Shown: positions 27,501 to 37,851, counted from the stretch's first letter. The stretch is DNA of 64,000 nt from Gluconobacter morbifer G707 (GCF_000234355.1 NZ_AGQV01000001.1:788501-852500); one strand, 5' to 3'. A program made the numbers and translations. The notes: generated by a model from the letters alone, not told the origin.

Positions 27501-28379
27501 TCAGGGGGTGAAAACGATGGTCTTGCTGCCGTTTATGAGCGTGCGGCGCTCGATGTGATAACGTACGGCCCGGGCTAGGACCCGGCGCTCGATATCGCGT
27601 CCCTTACGGATCAAATCACCCGGTGTGTCGGCATGGGAGATGCGTTCCACGTCCTGCTCGATGATCGGCCCCTCATCCAGGTCATCCGTAACGTAATGCG
27701 CCGTGGCCCCGATCAGCTTTACTCCGCGGGCGAAGGCCTGGTGATAAGGGCGTGCGCCCTTGAAACCGGGGAGGAACGAATGGTGGATGTTGATGCAGCG
27801 GCCGGACAGGCGCGCGGAAAGATCTTGGGAGAGAACCTGCATGTAACGGGCCAGAACGACGAGTTCAGCGCCCGTTTGTTCAAAAATGGACCAGATCCGG
27901 GCCTCCTGCTGGAGCTTGGTCTCTTTCGTAATGGGAAGATGATGAAATGGAATGCCGCAGAAATCGAGGTTGGCATAGGTTTCGGCGGAATGGTTGGAAA
28001 TGATCCCGACAGGCTCGATTGGAAGCTCGCCAATCCGCCAGCGATACAGCAGGTCAACGAGGCAGTGATCGAATTTTGAAACCAGTAGCAGAACTTTCAG
28101 GGGGCGTGCCCGGTCATGCAGAGACCATTCCATTGCGAACTGAGCCGCCAGTTCCGTGATCTCCATTATCAGACGCGTCTCATCCGCATCATGCGGAGCG
28201 ATCTCGAAGACAATCCGCATGAAGAAAGAGGTACTGGTCCTGTCATCATACTGCTGGGCTTCCGTGATGTTGGCTTTCAGTTCGGCCAGCCGGCTGCTGA
28301 TGGCCGCGACGATGCCCGGGCGGTTCGGACAGGATAGGGTCAGGATATATGTTGCGCAGGAAGGGGAAACGGTTGTCAT
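27501..28379 (-). CDS. purU: Formyltetrahydrofolate deformylase
   Basis: 292 residues from ATG 28379; an upstream in-frame ATG would add 23 residues with no homology. The N-terminal ACT domain ([19 protein letters not shown]) is followed by the formyltransferase-like domain with [20 protein letters not shown] and [16 protein letters not shown]. It releases formate from 10-formyl-THF, balancing one-carbon units. metH, another one-carbon gene, lies 2 kb away on the same strand but is not in the same operon. Confidence 0.92.
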   Translation of the reverse strand: MTTVSPSCATYILTLSCPNRPGIVAAISSRLAELKANITEAQQYDDRTSTSFFMRIVFEIAPHDADETRLIMEITELAAQFAMEWSLHDRARPLKVLLLVSKFDHCLVDLLYRWRIGELPIEPVGIISNHSAETYANLDFCGIPFHHLPITKETKLQQEARIWSIFEQTGAELVVLARYMQVLSQDLSARLSGRCINIHHSFLPGFKGARPYHQAFARGVKLIGATAHYVTDDLDEGPIIEQDVERISHADTPGDLIRKGRDIERRVLARAVRYHIERRTLINGSKTIVFTP

Positions 28380-28565
28380 GGTGTAGGAAATACCCCGGAG
28401 AAGGAGGATCGAAAGGGCGCGTAATGTCCGAAGACAGTCTGAGCGCATTACGCCTTTTCGTTATGGAACGGAACGGCGGTCCGGAATTTGTACCCAGGAC
28501 GTTGCGTTGTCCGATCTTTTCTTTCTACTCTTCTTGCATCACATCCCAGTCAGGGCAGGCAACGC

Positions 28566-29756
28566 ATGGCAGAAAACAGCAGCATCCCGTACCAGCACTT
28601 CCCGCTGGTGCGACGCGGGTTTCTCGCCTTGGGGAGCGCCACATTCCTGACAGGACTTTCAGCCTGTGCCCGCTCATCAGGTAACCGCTTTGCCGAGGTG
28701 GATGCGTTAGTCCGCCGCAGTGTGTGCGATGGACAGACGCCCGGAGCCGTTGTTGCGGTCGGACATGAGGGGCGGGTGGTGCATCGCTATGTTCATGGAC
28801 GCCGGGCTCTGGTGCCAGTCCCTGAACCCCTGACCTGGGACACGCATTTTGACATGGCGTCCCTGACCAAACCCACCATTACCGCCCCGGCTGTCATGCA
28901 GCTTGCCGAGAAGGGACTGGTGCGGATTGACGATCCGGTCAGCTGGTATCTTCCCGACTTCGCAGCCAACGGAAAAAGCGCGATTACCCTGCGTCTGCTT
29001 CTGACGCATTATTCCGGATTGCCGCCCGATGTACCGCTGGATGATCCATGGACCGGCCGTGAGGAAGGTGTCAGGCGCGCGATGCAGTCCAGGCTGATCA
29101 ACCTGCCAGGTACGAAATTCGTTTATAGTGACATCAACTTCATCACGCTCGGTCTGGTTGTGGAAAAGGTAAGCGGGTTGCCGTTACAGCATTACGCGCG
29201 CCGAAATATCCTTGATCCTCTTGGCATGATGTCCTCGGGTTTCCTGCCGGATGCAAGTCTGCGTCCGCTCATCGCACCCACGCAGTATGATGAAAACGGT
29301 ATCATGCTGCGTGGTGTTGTGCACGATCCGACCGCCCGCCGCATGGGAGGCGTTGCAGGTCATGCCGGTTTCTTTTCCGATGCGCAGGACATGACACTCT
29401 ACGCGCAGGCGCTGCTTGACCGTCTGTTAGGCCGTCCCAGCCGTTTTCCGCTCCGGCAGGAGACCGTGATGCAGATGGTGACGCCTCAGCAGCCGGCAGA
29501 ACAGACCGAACTGCGCGGATTGGGCTGGGATATCGACACGCATTATTCTTCGCCCCGCGGAGACCTCTTTTCCGCCCGTTCTTTTGGTCATACGGGCTTT
29601 ACGGGGACATCTCTCTGGATCGATCCTGACACGGACAGCTACGTGCTGATCCTGACAAACCGCGTACATCCGTCTGGTGGACACAGTGTCGTCAGTCTTC
29701 GCCATGATATCGCAACAGCCGTTGGGCATGCGCTGGGTCTTTCCTCGCCGATCTGA
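28566..29756 (+). CDS. Class C beta-lactamase-like serine hydrolase, lipoprotein
   Basis: 396 residues from ATG 28566; an upstream ATG at 28488 would bury the signal sequence. The N-terminus has VRRGFLALGSATFLTGLSAC: twin arginines and then a lipobox LSAC, so Tat-dependent export and lipidation are plausible. The active-site SxxK is in DMASLTKPT and the second motif is YSD in KFVYSDINF, with HTGFTG near the C-terminus. The family includes esterases, D-Ala-D-Ala peptidases and AmpC-like enzymes; the precise activity is unknown. Confidence 0.83.
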   Translation: MAENSSIPYQHFPLVRRGFLALGSATFLTGLSACARSSGNRFAEVDALVRRSVCDGQTPGAVVAVGHEGRVVHRYVHGRRALVPVPEPLTWDTHFDMASLTKPTITAPAVMQLAEKGLVRIDDPVSWYLPDFAANGKSAITLRLLLTHYSGLPPDVPLDDPWTGREEGVRRAMQSRLINLPGTKFVYSDINFITLGLVVEKVSGLPLQHYARRNILDPLGMMSSGFLPDASLRPLIAPTQYDENGIMLRGVVHDPTARRMGGVAGHAGFFSDAQDMTLYAQALLDRLLGRPSRFPLRQETVMQMVTPQQPAEQTELRGLGWDIDTHYSSPRGDLFSARSFGHTGFTGTSLWIDPDTDSYVLILTNRVHPSGGHSVVSLRHDIATAVGHALGLSSPI

Positions 29757-29778
29757 TGCCCGGTTGCGGAACCGTAGT

Positions 29779-30003
29779 TCAGGGGACGAGATTCTTCAGG
29801 GATTTCGCAACTATTCCCAGAATGGGGGCCATGATGATGGCAAAGATGGCCAAGGGATCGATATAGGCTGCCTTTCCTCCGTCATAGGTGCTCCAGCCAT
29901 AGGCCAGCCCGAAAACGAGAAACAGGAATGCCGCGCAGTAAAGGGCTTTCTCGACCCAGGCGTAAGCGTATGAAACGTCCTTGTCAGGCAAGTCGTCTGC
30001 CAT
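29779..30003 (-). CDS. Small two-helix membrane protein (74 aa)
   Basis: Starts at ATG 30003 behind a strong GGGGAG site 8 bases upstream; the longer frame to 30120 has no ribosome site. The product has an acidic N-terminus (MADDLPDKD), then two hydrophobic helices (ALYCAAFLFLVFGLAYGW and PLAIFAIIMAPILGIVA). I recognise no family. It ends 22 bases from the convergent serine hydrolase stop and follows metH on the same strand. Confidence 0.6.
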   Translation of the reverse strand: MADDLPDKDVSYAYAWVEKALYCAAFLFLVFGLAYGWSTYDGGKAAYIDPLAIFAIIMAPILGIVAKSLKNLVP

Positions 30004-30144
30004 GGAAGATCTCCCCAAAAAATGTCTTCCATCACATGCCAGAGGGTTCAGGCTGACGGAAGAGAGGCTGGTTCTTAAGTAATGCTGTTCCCCGCAGGAT
30101 GCCAGCCAAGAAGGGTTCATCCTTCCGGGCTTGCAGTATTGACA

Positions 30145-33100
30145 TCAGACCGTGAAGTATTTTGCCTGCGGATTGAGGATCACCAGTGCGGACGTGGACT
30201 GCTCGGGGTGAAGCTGGTAGCCGTCCGAAAGGGAAACACCGATGCGTTCGGCATCCAGCAGTTTCAGGATCGGTTCCTGATTTTCCAGTTTCGGACAGGC
30301 AGGATAGCCAAAGGAATATCGCGATCCACGATAGCCCTGTGACAGTAGCTTCTCCATGTCCCGGCTGTCTTCCGCTGCGAAGCCAAGTTCCGCCCGGATA
30401 CGTTTATGGGTGTATTCCGCCATGGCTTCCGCCATCTCGACGGACAGTCCATGCAAATACAGATAATCCTGATAACGGTTGGCCTCGAACCACTCCCGTG
30501 CCAGATCAGAGGCTTTCTGTCCGACTGTCACGACTTGAAGTCCGATGACGTCGCGGACCTCGTCACCGATATCGCGCACGAAATCCGCAATGCACTCGCC
30601 ATCATCCTTGGGCTGGCGGGGCAGGGTGAAGCGGGCGGCTTCGGTCTGTCCATCCTCATGGAACAGGACCAGGTCGTTTCCATCGCCGGCTGCCTTCCAG
30701 TATCCGTAGCTGGCCTGCGGGCGGATGATATTCTGTTCTGCGCTTAGGGCCAGCATCCGCTTGAGGACAGGGCGCAGTTCCTGCTTGGCATATTCCATGA
30801 ACTCTTCCAAGGAACGCCCCTGTTTCCTGAAGCCCCACTGAAACTGATAGAGGGAGCGTTCATTCAGAAAAGGTAGGACTGCATTTGGTGGGGCTTCGAT
30901 GACCCGCGATCCCCAGAATGGAGGTGTCACGGGAGGAAGAGAGCCGGAAATGCGTTCCCGGCGTGCCCGCGCGGCGTCCCTGTCCACGACGCCGAAGCCC
31001 CTTGTTTCGGCGGTTTCGGGCGCGCGTTCTTTCCGGCGGCTGGGCTTGCCTGCGCGACGGGACTGGATGGCGGCCAGATAGCCGTCGAATTCGTTCTGCG
31101 CGACCCTGTCCATCAGGGCGAGGCCGTCAAAGGCATCCCGAGCATAGGCCACACGTCCCGGTGTTCCCCCGCCATAGCTGGCCGCGCATTCTTCCTCCAC
31201 ATAATTCCGCGTCAGGGCCGCGCCCCCCAGAATAACCGGGAGGTTAATGCCTTGCCGCTGCATTTCCTCAAGGTTTTCGCGCATGATGACTGTGGACTTC
31301 ACCAGCAGGCCTGACATGCCGATAGCGTGAGCCGTGTGTTTCTTCGCTGCGGCAATCATGTCCGCCAGCGGCACCTTGATGCCCAGATTGATGACCTGAT
31401 AGCCGTTATTGGTCAGGATGATGTCCACGAGGTTCTTGCCGATGTCGTGAACATCGCCCTTCACGGTGGCTAGAACCATTGTGCCGCGGTGCTGTCCTTC
31501 GACGCGTTCCATGTGCGGTTCGAGCCAAGCCACGGCAGTCTTCATCGTTTCGGCGGACTGCAGGACGAAAGGAAGCTGCATCTTGCCGGAGCCGAACAGT
31601 TCGCCCACTACTTTCATGCCATCGAGAAGCACATTGTTGATGATGTCCAGCGGTGGCATTTCCTGCATCGCGGCTTCGAGGTCTTCCTCAATGCCCTTGC
31701 GGTCACCATCCACGATCCGGTCTTTCAAGCGTTCTGCCGGGGTTTCGGCACGGCGTTTCTTGACGGCGTCAGCAGCTTTGCGGCCCGCGAACAGTTCCAG
31801 CAGTTTCTGAAGCGGATCGTAGTCTTCCGTACGACGGTCGAAGATCAGATCTTCAGCCACCTTGACCTCTTCCGGTGCGATCAGGTGCAGCGGACGGATC
31901 TTGGAGACATGGACGATCGCGCCAGTCATGCCGGCTTTGACGGCATGATCGAGAAAGACCGAATTCAGCACGGCGCGGGCTGCCGGGTTGAGGCCGAAGG
32001 AAATGTTTGAGAGGCCAAGAATAATCTGGATTTCCGGGAATTTCTCCCGGATCAGACGGATCCCTTCCAGTGTCCATTGTCCAAGCTTGCGGTCATCCTC
32101 CACGCCGGTTGCGATCGTGAAGGTGAGAGGGTCGATCATCAGATCGGATTGTGGCAGACCATACTGGTTGCAGGCGAAATCAACCAGTCGTTCGGCAATG
32201 CGCAGCTTGTCCTGCGGCTCCTTGGCCATACCGACTTCGTCAATCGTCAGGGCAATCATGGCCGCGCCGAACTTGCGGGCCAGCTTCATGCGGTCATGGG
32301 CATGCTCTTCACCATCCTCGAAATTGATGGAGTTGATGACCGGCTTGCCACCATGCAGTTTCAGGGCCGCTTCGATGACGGGCGTTTCCGTTGAATCGAT
32401 CACCAGTGGTGCATTGACCGACGACGTGAAGCGCGTGATGACCTCGGTCATTTCCGCTGTTTCGTTGCGTCCGACAAAGGCCGTGCAGATATCCAGCGCA
32501 TTCGAGCCTTCCGCCGCCTGTTCCCGGCCAATCCCGACGCAGCCATCCCAGTCACCGGCTTCCTGAAGTTCGCGCCATTTTTTCGATCCGTTGGCGTTGC
32601 AGCGTTCGCCGATCGAGAAATAGCTGTTCTCCTGCCGGAGCGGAACCTGCGTATAAAGGCTGGAGACGGACGGCATCCAGATAGTGCTGCGCTTGACGGG
32701 AGCCGGACGGTATTTCTCATCGCCAAGGCGGCGCAGCATGTCATCCAGCGCCTGGATATGGGGTGTGGAGGTACCGCAGCAGCCGCCGATCAGGTTGAGG
32801 CCGTCTTCCTGGATGAAACGTTCCATCCAGATGGCCATCTCGGTCGGGCTCAGTGGGTAGACCGTCTTGCCGTCTACAAGCTCGGGCAGGCCGGCATTGG
32901 GTTGCATCGAGATCAGTCCGGGCCAGTTCTCGGACAGCCAGCGGACATGCTCGCCCATTTCCTGCGGACCGGTGGCGCAGTTGAGGCCCAGGGACGGGAC
33001 GTCCAAGGCCTGAACAGTGGTTGCCGCGGCAGCGATATCCGGCCCAACGAGGAGCGTGCCGGTCGTTTCAACAGTTACCTGAACGAAAATCGGTGCATCC

Positions 33101-33651
33101 GAACGCAGTTCCTGCCGGGCCAACTTGGCGGCGTTGACGGCGGCCTTGATCTGAAGCGTGTCCTGACAGGTCTCGATCAGGAAGGCGTCGACGCCGCCTT
33201 CCACGAGCCCGCGGCACTGTTCTGCGATTCCGGCTTCAAGAGTGTCGTAGTCGATATTGCCGAGTGTCGGGAGCTTTGTGCCCGGGCCGATGGAGCCGAT
33301 GACATAGCGGTGCCGGTCGTCCGAGAAGGTTTCGGCGGCTTCGCGGGCCAGGGTTGCGGCGATGCGGTTGATCTCGCGGGCGCGATCCTGAAGATCGAAT
33401 TCAGCCAGCGTGACCGTGGACCCACCGAAGGTGTTGGTTTCCACCATGTCCGCCCCGGCCTCGAAATAGCCGCGATGAATCTCCCGGACCAGTTCGGGCC
33501 GAGAAAGATTCAGAATTTCGGTACAGTTCTCCTGTCCCCAGTAATCGCGGTCCACTTCGAGGTCGAGCATCTGGACACGTGATCCCATTCCGCCGTCACA
33601 CAGCAGGACCTGGTCGGTGAGGGCATCGAGCAGATGGGGGCGTTTGGACAT
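30145..33651 (-). CDS. metH: Cobalamin-dependent methionine synthase
   Basis: 1168 residues, so the complete four-module enzyme. The homocysteine domain carries the zinc cysteines in GLNCATG and IGGCCGTS. The pterin-binding domain is at about 350-610 (YFSIGERCNANGSKKW). The cobalamin cap and B12 domains carry KGDVHDIGKNLVDIIL with the axial His. The activation domain has RPQASYGYW and FGYPACPKLENQ. It transfers methyl from methyl-THF to homocysteine. The leader before the start is about 100 bases; I saw a small hairpin but no cobalamin or SAM riboswitch I could defend. Confidence 0.95.
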   Translation of the reverse strand: MSKRPHLLDALTDQVLLCDGGMGSRVQMLDLEVDRDYWGQENCTEILNLSRPELVREIHRGYFEAGADMVETNTFGGSTVTLAEFDLQDRAREINRIAATLAREAAETFSDDRHRYVIGSIGPGTKLPTLGNIDYDTLEAGIAEQCRGLVEGGVDAFLIETCQDTLQIKAAVNAAKLARQELRSDAPIFVQVTVETTGTLLVGPDIAAAATTVQALDVPSLGLNCATGPQEMGEHVRWLSENWPGLISMQPNAGLPELVDGKTVYPLSPTEMAIWMERFIQEDGLNLIGGCCGTSTPHIQALDDMLRRLGDEKYRPAPVKRSTIWMPSVSSLYTQVPLRQENSYFSIGERCNANGSKKWRELQEAGDWDGCVGIGREQAAEGSNALDICTAFVGRNETAEMTEVITRFTSSVNAPLVIDSTETPVIEAALKLHGGKPVINSINFEDGEEHAHDRMKLARKFGAAMIALTIDEVGMAKEPQDKLRIAERLVDFACNQYGLPQSDLMIDPLTFTIATGVEDDRKLGQWTLEGIRLIREKFPEIQIILGLSNISFGLNPAARAVLNSVFLDHAVKAGMTGAIVHVSKIRPLHLIAPEEVKVAEDLIFDRRTEDYDPLQKLLELFAGRKAADAVKKRRAETPAERLKDRIVDGDRKGIEEDLEAAMQEMPPLDIINNVLLDGMKVVGELFGSGKMQLPFVLQSAETMKTAVAWLEPHMERVEGQHRGTMVLATVKGDVHDIGKNLVDIILTNNGYQVINLGIKVPLADMIAAAKKHTAHAIGMSGLLVKSTVIMRENLEEMQRQGINLPVILGGAALTRNYVEEECAASYGGGTPGRVAYARDAFDGLALMDRVAQNEFDGYLAAIQSRRAGKPSRRKERAPETAETRGFGVVDRDAARARRERISGSLPPVTPPFWGSRVIEAPPNAVLPFLNERSLYQFQWGFRKQGRSLEEFMEYAKQELRPVLKRMLALSAEQNIIRPQASYGYWKAAGDGNDLVLFHEDGQTEAARFTLPRQPKDDGECIADFVRDIGDEVRDVIGLQVVTVGQKASDLAREWFEANRYQDYLYLHGLSVEMAEAMAEYTHKRIRAELGFAAEDSRDMEKLLSQGYRGSRYSFGYPACPKLENQEPILKLLDAERIGVSLSDGYQLHPEQSTSALVILNPQAKYFTV

Positions 33652-33818
33652 GAAACCGGGGCTCTGTAGCAGGATAATGAAGGGAAGGATCTGGCGGTGA
33701 GACCGCAGAGAGCGTCTCCTATCATAGAACAGGGTCAGACAAACAGACGGAGGAACTTTTCGTTCTGGAAAAGACGGAGTCTGTGCATGTGTATATGCCG
33801 GGACATGTTGCTGATAGA

Positions 33819-34193
33819 ATGGCGTCCATGGCGACTGATGGTCTTATCCCCCTGCACATGCTGACGGATGTTCCCGACTGGCCGCAGGCCCGCCTCCGGG
33901 ATGCGCTTCTGATTCGGGCGCCGGATGGGGCGGGTGAGGACTGGCCACACTGTATAACCCTTCCTGCAAGTACGCCTTTTCAGATGAGGCATGGAGCGGG
34001 ATGTGCCTGTTGCAGCCGTGAGCCTGCGGTCATGACGCTGGCGGCGGTATTTCAGGAACGTGTTATGGGAAAGCGGCCTCCCTTTCGTGAGGTCGTGCTC
34101 GTGATGCATCCGGAAGAGCGGCATGCTCTACGGGACATTCTTGAAAATGACGTTCTTGTCCGGGCGCGTTATCGTCTGGCAGGGCAGGAATGA
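33819..34193 (+). CDS. Small protein with CobW-like CxCC segment, function unknown
   Basis: 124 residues from ATG 33819; an ATG at 33783 would add 12 residues and neither start has a good ribosome site. The middle reads GAGCACCSREPAVMTLAAVFQERVMGKRPPF, then REVVLVMHPEER and LENDVLVRARYRL. This order resembles the stretch around the CxCC metal motif of COG0523 (CobW-type) GTPase metallochaperones, but the Walker A and Walker B segments are absent. It faces metH from across a short gap. It could be a stand-alone metal-binding protein or a shrunken COG0523 relative. The antisense 129-residue frame is judged a shadow. Confidence 0.5.
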   Translation: MASMATDGLIPLHMLTDVPDWPQARLRDALLIRAPDGAGEDWPHCITLPASTPFQMRHGAGCACCSREPAVMTLAAVFQERVMGKRPPFREVVLVMHPEERHALRDILENDVLVRARYRLAGQE

Positions 34194-34306
34194 CGGGATT
34201 TTCCTTCTTCGATGCCTGTCGTAAGCAAACCGTACAAGATGAAGCAGGTTATGAAACCGGCAGGTTGATGTCGGGCCCGTCAGCCATTTGGGGGTAACAG
34301 GACGAT

Positions 34307-34945
34307 ATGACGACCGATGTGTTGCCGGATGGCAAGGAACGTCAGCTTCGCCAACGCAAGAAGGACAGGACGCATGCAGCCCTCGTGCAGGAGGCCATGC
34401 GTCTTTTCTCTACCAAGGGATATGAGGAAACTTCGGTAGAGGAGATTGCCGAGGCGGCGCAGGTGTCGCGGCGAACCCTGTTTCGGTACTTTCCCGGCAA
34501 GGCCGATATCGTACTGGCATGGACCCATGGCGTGACGAAGATTCTGGCTGACGCTATCGGGAAAATTCCCCTGAATGCGCCTCTGCAGGAAACCGTGCTG
34601 GAAGCTTTGTTGCCGGTGGTTGCGTATTATTCGTCCGACCGCCTGGACGCCTATGCGCTTGTGGTTCTGGTGGAGCGTACGCCGGCCCTCTGGAACATGA
34701 GCCTGCAAAAATATTCCGAATGGGAAGATACACTCGCCGAAGCGCTCATTCCACGCATGCCAGCAACGGAAATGCCGTCTCTTGTGGCCCGGTTACTGGC
34801 GCGGACGGCTATTGCCACGTTCCGCTCCGCACTGGACGAATGGATCAGGAAAGAGGGAATGGTCGATCTCGAGACCATTCTGCGACAGGCATTCGTCTTT
34901 CAGCCACTGCTGTGGCAGGACGACCATCCCCTCAGCGCAGGCTGA
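34307..34945 (+). CDS. TetR-family transcriptional regulator
   Basis: 212 residues. The N-terminal HTH is complete (TSVEEIAEAAQVSRRTLFRYFPGKADIVLAW); the helical ligand-binding domain follows. The QRKKDRTHAALVQEAMRLF lead is usual for the MftR/AcrR-like branch. It ends 6 bases from the convergent TonB-receptor stop. No obvious target operon is divergent from it, so the regulated gene is unknown. Confidence 0.88.
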   Translation: MTTDVLPDGKERQLRQRKKDRTHAALVQEAMRLFSTKGYEETSVEEIAEAAQVSRRTLFRYFPGKADIVLAWTHGVTKILADAIGKIPLNAPLQETVLEALLPVVAYYSSDRLDAYALVVLVERTPALWNMSLQKYSEWEDTLAEALIPRMPATEMPSLVARLLARTAIATFRSALDEWIRKEGMVDLETILRQAFVFQPLLWQDDHPLSAG

Positions 34946-34951
34946 CCGGGC

Positions 34952-37156
34952 TTACAGATCTAGTTCTATCGAGAAGTGATAGGTGCGCGGTAGCCCGGCG
35001 ACGGCCGAATTGGTCGCTGAGCCACCACCATTGATGCTGGAGGGATAGACCGATGCCCAGTAGCTCTGGTTTGTCACGTTATTGACGCCGAAGCGGAAGA
35101 CCAGCGGCTGGTCATAGACATGCACGGCGTATCGGGCACCAAGATCGAGCGTGACGTATGAGGGGGCGAAGGTCGTATTGTAGACGTTGGCGGCGCGACG
35201 GCCCATGTAATGGACATTTGCATTGACCGCTCCGCCCTTGAGGAACGGCAGGCGGTAATCCAGCAGGACGTTTGCCATGAGCGGCGGTACGCCGACCACC
35301 TGTTTATAGGATGTTTTGGCCGTTCCGGTATTGAGAAGCTGGGCATCCAGCCAGGTCATCCCGCCAAGGACGCTCAGATTATCAGTAATGTTGCCGGACG
35401 CCTGGAATTCCACACCGTAGTTCCGCTGAATGCCATAGTTGGAATAGACGTTGGTGATGGGGTCGGTATAGCCGAATGGCCGGGCCATACGGAAACCGGC
35501 GACGTTAAGCTGAAGCCGTTTGGCAACGAGGATCTTATAGCCAACCTCATATTCCTCCGACCGCAAGGGAGCCGTGACCTGATTGACGTTTGCGGCTCCG
35601 GCCGGAGCGATCGTGCCTGCCTGCAGTGATCGACCCCATGTGAAATAGGCCGTCTGGTTATCGGCGGGTTTGTACATCAGGCTTGTCATCGGGCTGAAGG
35701 CGGCCGAGCGGGAATAGGACGATGTCTTGGTGTTGGTGGTGTTGTAGTTATTGGTGCTCAGCCAGCTCCAGGCGAGCGATCCCATGATGGACCAGTGACG
35801 TCCGAGCGAAATCGTGTCGCCGGCCAGCAAGGACTGATTCATCGTATCGGCGGATTTGTAGCGGCCGGAGTAATAAGGCTGTGCACTGGAAAAGGTCTGG
35901 GGGTGGCCGATCGAGGCTTCGCCGAGCGTCAGGGTGCCGGTTGAGGATGTCGGATTGTAATTGCCCATGACATACCCGTTAGTACCGATTTCGATCTGAT
36001 GTTTCAGGAAACCGGTATGGAAAGTGCCATTGAGGTAGGCCATGTTGCTGCCGGCCACGAAATCATTGGCCGTGAGGGCAGCGGAGATGGTCTGTTTGTA
36101 GAGCCCTGCCGAGTTCTGGAGCTGATTGGCCGTGCTGAAAACATTACGGCCTGCATTCTGCCACAGGCCGCCGACCTTCAGGCTCCAGTTGTCATTGAAA
36201 TGATGGATGATCTTCGCCAGGACTGTGTCGGTTTCCATATTGTAACCGGCTTGGCGCTGGCCATAACCCTGCTGGCTGAGATCGGGAGCCTGTGGAAGCT
36301 GGATGGCCGTGCTGTAGGAAAAGCCGCCGGGATAACCCCGCTCGGCATAGGTGTACTGGCTGGCGTCGATCTGAATGACGGTTTTCGGTGAAATGTGGAT
36401 ATCGAAGTCACCGCTGACCAGATCGCGCCGCATGTGAGAGTCTGCGACGTAACCTTCTCCGTTCTGGTTCAGCAGGTTCAGCCGGTATCCGAACCATTTA
36501 TTGTGTCCTACACGACCGGATACATCCACGCTTTCCATTGGCGCGCCGATGGAATCCACGCCTGCGACAAAACGCTCGGTCATACGGTCCGTGGGACGTT
36601 TGAGCGTGAAATCGAAGGTTCCGGCAGGGTTCTGGGGACCATAAAGCGCACCAGCCAATCCGTTGAGCACCTGCATACTGTCGAACTGCTCGGCGGCATA
36701 AGGTGTGGTGATCACCATGTTCAGTCCGTCCATGCGGGTGTTGGCAATCACGTCACCTTCAAAGCCACGGGACTGGGGACGGCTTGTGTTCGGATCGCCG
36801 CGCATTTCCAACTGGGCTGAAGGCACGTAAGCCATCAGATCGTTGATATTGCGGGCCTGCTGGTTGAGCATGACATCATGGGTGACGGTCATGATCGACA
36901 TCGGTGTGTCAAGGATCGGGCGGTTGCCGAGGGGACCCAGGTCGGCAACTTTCGCATTGTAATCTGCTGCCGTCCCGGCGCCGTTCCGGCGATGGACGGT
37001 AATGTGTTCAGCCTTGGGGGCGGGCTTTTTGACGAGGGATGCCGCATCCGGCCTGGCTTTTCGAGCCGTCTTTGGGGTGGTTTCTGCAGCATTGGCCGAT
37101 AGTCCGCCAAGCATGGAGGCAGAGAGGAGGCAGAAAGCCAGATGCGTGGTTTTCAT
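34952..37156 (-). CDS. TonB-dependent siderophore receptor
   Basis: 734 residues from ATG 37156, which gives a clean signal peptide (MKTTHLAFCLLSASMLGG, cleavage after SANA). The plug domain follows (TPMSIMTVTHDVMLNQQARNINDLM, RGFEGDVIANTRMDG) and then the beta-barrel, ending RTYHFSIELDL; the final residue is Leu rather than the commoner Phe. The barrel motif YEVGYKILV and the FGVNNVTNQSYW block fit FhuA/FepA-type ferri-siderophore importers. Iron control is likely but I could not locate a convincing Fur box. Confidence 0.9.
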   Translation of the reverse strand: MKTTHLAFCLLSASMLGGLSANAAETTPKTARKARPDAASLVKKPAPKAEHITVHRRNGAGTAADYNAKVADLGPLGNRPILDTPMSIMTVTHDVMLNQQARNINDLMAYVPSAQLEMRGDPNTSRPQSRGFEGDVIANTRMDGLNMVITTPYAAEQFDSMQVLNGLAGALYGPQNPAGTFDFTLKRPTDRMTERFVAGVDSIGAPMESVDVSGRVGHNKWFGYRLNLLNQNGEGYVADSHMRRDLVSGDFDIHISPKTVIQIDASQYTYAERGYPGGFSYSTAIQLPQAPDLSQQGYGQRQAGYNMETDTVLAKIIHHFNDNWSLKVGGLWQNAGRNVFSTANQLQNSAGLYKQTISAALTANDFVAGSNMAYLNGTFHTGFLKHQIEIGTNGYVMGNYNPTSSTGTLTLGEASIGHPQTFSSAQPYYSGRYKSADTMNQSLLAGDTISLGRHWSIMGSLAWSWLSTNNYNTTNTKTSSYSRSAAFSPMTSLMYKPADNQTAYFTWGRSLQAGTIAPAGAANVNQVTAPLRSEEYEVGYKILVAKRLQLNVAGFRMARPFGYTDPITNVYSNYGIQRNYGVEFQASGNITDNLSVLGGMTWLDAQLLNTGTAKTSYKQVVGVPPLMANVLLDYRLPFLKGGAVNANVHYMGRRAANVYNTTFAPSYVTLDLGARYAVHVYDQPLVFRFGVNNVTNQSYWASVYPSSINGGGSATNSAVAGLPRTYHFSIELDL

Positions 37157-37299
37157 GTGGAAACGTCCCGGAAAGCATGGCAATTTCCTGCTTTCCTACA
37201 TTTCGGCACTGAGTGTCACAATTATGCGATGGACACTTTTTGCTGGTTTAAAACCGTTTCCGTTTTCTTGTTACTAAAATGACACAGGGTGCCAGTTTG

Positions 37300-37851
37300 T
37301 CAACCCTCTTTCAACTGCCGCATCAGGTCGACGGCATCCTTCCAGTTTTCAACGCGAGGCGACCAGATCGTGTTCATGTTGTGCAACGCTGAAAACAGGA
37401 TGCCCTGACCCTGGAAACGCTGAAAGTGCCGGGCATTGTCATCAATCATGAAATCCGCGGCAAGAATGCTCTTGTCACCGCAGAAGACAATATTCATCGG
37501 GGAAATAAAAGGGAAATTTCGCCGCAGCCATCCGAATTTCGGTGCGCAGGAGGCAGGATATTCCATGGCAGCCGTGGTGATGAAAATGTCAAAATCTTCC
37601 GAGAGCTGACGCAGGCCCTCCTGTGCTCCTGGCATGACTTCGAGATCGGCGAAGAAATCTCCCTGATGAAGAAGATTTTCCATGGCGGCAGCGTGTTCGG
37701 GATCGGCGAGTTGCTTGAGGCTGTGTCCTTCAAGGGAAGTGTCATCCCATTCATATCCGTAAGTCCGCTGGTACCAGAGGCGCTGGGCTGAGAAGGCATC
37801 TGCGATGACTTCGTCCATATCAACGGCCAAACGCGGGCGTATGTCAGTCAT
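37300..37851 (-). CDS. 5'(3')-deoxyribonucleotidase (HAD, NT5C family)
   Basis: 183 residues. The HAD nucleophile motif is LAVDMDEVIAD near residue 9. The second motif Thr (FITTAAM) and the C-terminal acidic motif (DFMIDDN) are present. The length and DMDEV form match the NT5C-type deoxyribonucleotidases that dephosphorylate dNMPs. It stands alone between the TonB receptor and an AT-rich gap. Confidence 0.85.
   Translation of the reverse strand: MTDIRPRLAVDMDEVIADAFSAQRLWYQRTYGYEWDDTSLEGHSLKQLADPEHAAAMENLLHQGDFFADLEVMPGAQEGLRQLSEDFDIFITTAAMEYPASCAPKFGWLRRNFPFISPMNIVFCGDKSILAADFMIDDNARHFQRFQGQGILFSALHNMNTIWSPRVENWKDAVDLMRQLKEG

Noticed and set aside
33652..33780. Possible riboswitch in the metH leader
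   Set aside because: Only a 5-bp hairpin (GCGGT-gag-ACCGC at 33694-33706) is visible; none of the conserved core of cobalamin, SAM or SAH riboswitches could be matched.
33735..34124. 129-residue minus-strand frame opposite the CxCC protein
   Set aside because: The plus-strand frame has the better-ordered motif; the antisense one is Arg/His-rich without features.
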